A stretch of DNA of 6,414 bases from Candidatus Gastranaerophilales bacterium (GTDB lineage Bacteria; Cyanobacteriota; Vampirovibrionia; Gastranaerophilales; Gastranaerophilaceae). Location of the stretch: NCBI GenBank assembly GCA_021205645.1, contig JAJPXE010000134.1:1-6414 (forward strand). Direction: 5' to 3'. The notes beneath the pieces were generated by a model, which worked only from the letters and a program-made list of their open reading frames with translations, ran no database searches and had not been told where the DNA came from. A program made the position numbers and the translations under genes. This document shows, piece by piece, positions 5,953 through 6,414 of this stretch (the first letter of the stretch is position 1; the number at the start of each line of letters is the position of its first letter).

Positions 5953-6373
5953 TAGTTTCTTTGAGTGATTCTGCCTGAGCATTTAACTCTTCTATTAATG
6001 TGTCATACATGGAAACCATAGTTGAGTATTCCATGTCGAGTTCGGTATATTCATCAAGTTTATCGGGATCATATTTCGGAACTTTTGCGTATGCATAGTA
6101 TTCAGCAGCCAGCTCTTGTGAATAACTTTGTCCTTTTGTTCCCTTTGCCGGGTCATAGAAAGTTGTTCCTTTCGCTGTATATGTTTTGGAACCTCCCCAA
6201 TCATCATACAAGGCCATTGAACTATCATCCCATTTTTCTTGATAATTTTCCTGTTCAGACAATTTCTTAGACATGGCCGTAGCAAGGTCATTCCACCGGG
6301 TATCCTGCAACTGGTTATAGGAAATCTGGTTTTTGACAGCTAGATATTGAGCTAGTAATCCTGCTACCGCCAT
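5912..6373 (-). CDS. Hypothetical Tyr-rich protein, unknown function
   Basis: A 153-aa protein I do not recognise. The ATG has AAAGGA 6 nt upstream (6385-6380), which supports real translation. It has 14 tyrosines, three tryptophans and no cysteine. The N-terminus (MAVAGLLAQYLAVKNQ) is a mildly hydrophobic helix, not a convincing signal peptide or membrane span. The middle (about 58-85) is Gly/Ser/Thr-rich with the near-repeats AKGTTFYDP and AKGTKGQSY. The rest (about 86-141) is helical and acidic and could form a short coiled coil. There is no catalytic motif. The small helical layout is reminiscent of structural or export-substrate proteins, but this is only an impression. Its 3' end overlaps folD by 41 bp on the opposite strand. 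It may be the first gene of its transcript, or a single gene. Confidence 0.7.
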   Translation of the reverse strand: MAVAGLLAQYLAVKNQISYNQLQDTRWNDLATAMSKKLSEQENYQEKWDDSSMALYDDWGGSKTYTAKGTTFYDPAKGTKGQSYSQELAAEYYAYAKVPKYDPDKLDEYTELDMEYSTMVSMYDTLIEELNAQAESLKETISTESQDTHLLGS

Positions 6374-6395
6374 CGTTAATCCTTTGTTTTAGTAC

Positions 6396-6401
6396 ATCTT
6401 A
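6396..6401 (-). promoter_or_regulatory. Possible -10 element of the hypothetical gene
   Basis: On the minus strand TAAGAT (four of six matches to TATAAT), preceded directly by TG, lies 22 nt before the ATG at 6373. Any -35 would fall beyond the window edge, so this cannot be tested here. The alternating TA run at 6403-6411 is another candidate. Confidence 0.2.
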
Positions 6402-6414
6402 CATATATATAAAG

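Noticed and set aside
5995..6291. 98-aa minus-strand open frame, and an 82-aa plus-strand frame at 6022-6270
   Set aside because: Both overlap the 153-aa minus-strand frame, which has the better ribosome site, length and composition. The alternatives lack any recognisable pattern.
1..6414. CRISPR array, insertion sequence, attachment site, tRNA or riboswitch
   Set aside because: No regularly spaced repeats, transposase, terminal inverted repeats or recognisable tRNA fold were seen. The intergenic gaps are too short for a typical riboswitch except the one at 4170-4336, which shows no known aptamer pattern.

Overview
This is an AT-rich window of conserved housekeeping genes, with one gene at the right edge that I do not recognise. 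DnaK is of the short monoderm type: after Lys70 it lacks the roughly 24-residue insert found in proteobacterial DnaK. Together with low GC, AAAGGAG-type ribosome binding sites, a TTG start and TGnTATAAT-style extended -10 promoters, this suggests a Firmicutes-like anaerobe, probably gut-associated. An uncultured low-GC lineage such as Gastranaerophilales/Vampirovibrionia is an alternative I cannot exclude. This placement is inference.

Layout: (1) 1-204 is a leader that may hold the last codons of an upstream gene, a near-tandem 8/9-bp repeat and a probable extended -10 promoter. (2) 205-2046 is dnaK on the plus strand, closed by a strong, apparently bidirectional terminator at 2064-2097. grpE is not visible upstream, and dnaJ does not follow. 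(3) 2116-4169, minus strand, is a tightly overlapping operon transcribed nadD > yqeK > panE-like (NAD synthesis, HD-domain Ap4A hydrolase, ketopantoate reductase). It converges on dnaK and shares its terminator. (4) 4170-4336 is a divergent promoter region. (5) 4337-5952, plus strand, is a CooC-like nickel-chaperone ATPase coupled by an ATGA overlap to folD. (6) 5912-6373, minus strand, is an unrecognised Tyr-rich 153-aa protein whose 3' end overlaps folD by 41 bp.

The themes are protein folding and cofactor supply: NAD, pantothenate/CoA and one-carbon folate. The pairing of cooC and folD recalls Wood-Ljungdahl gene clusters, but no CO dehydrogenase or acetyl-CoA synthase gene lies in the window. 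I see no mobile element, CRISPR array, tRNA or rRNA. No clearly novel system is evident. The best leads are the cooC-folD pair and the unknown terminal protein.
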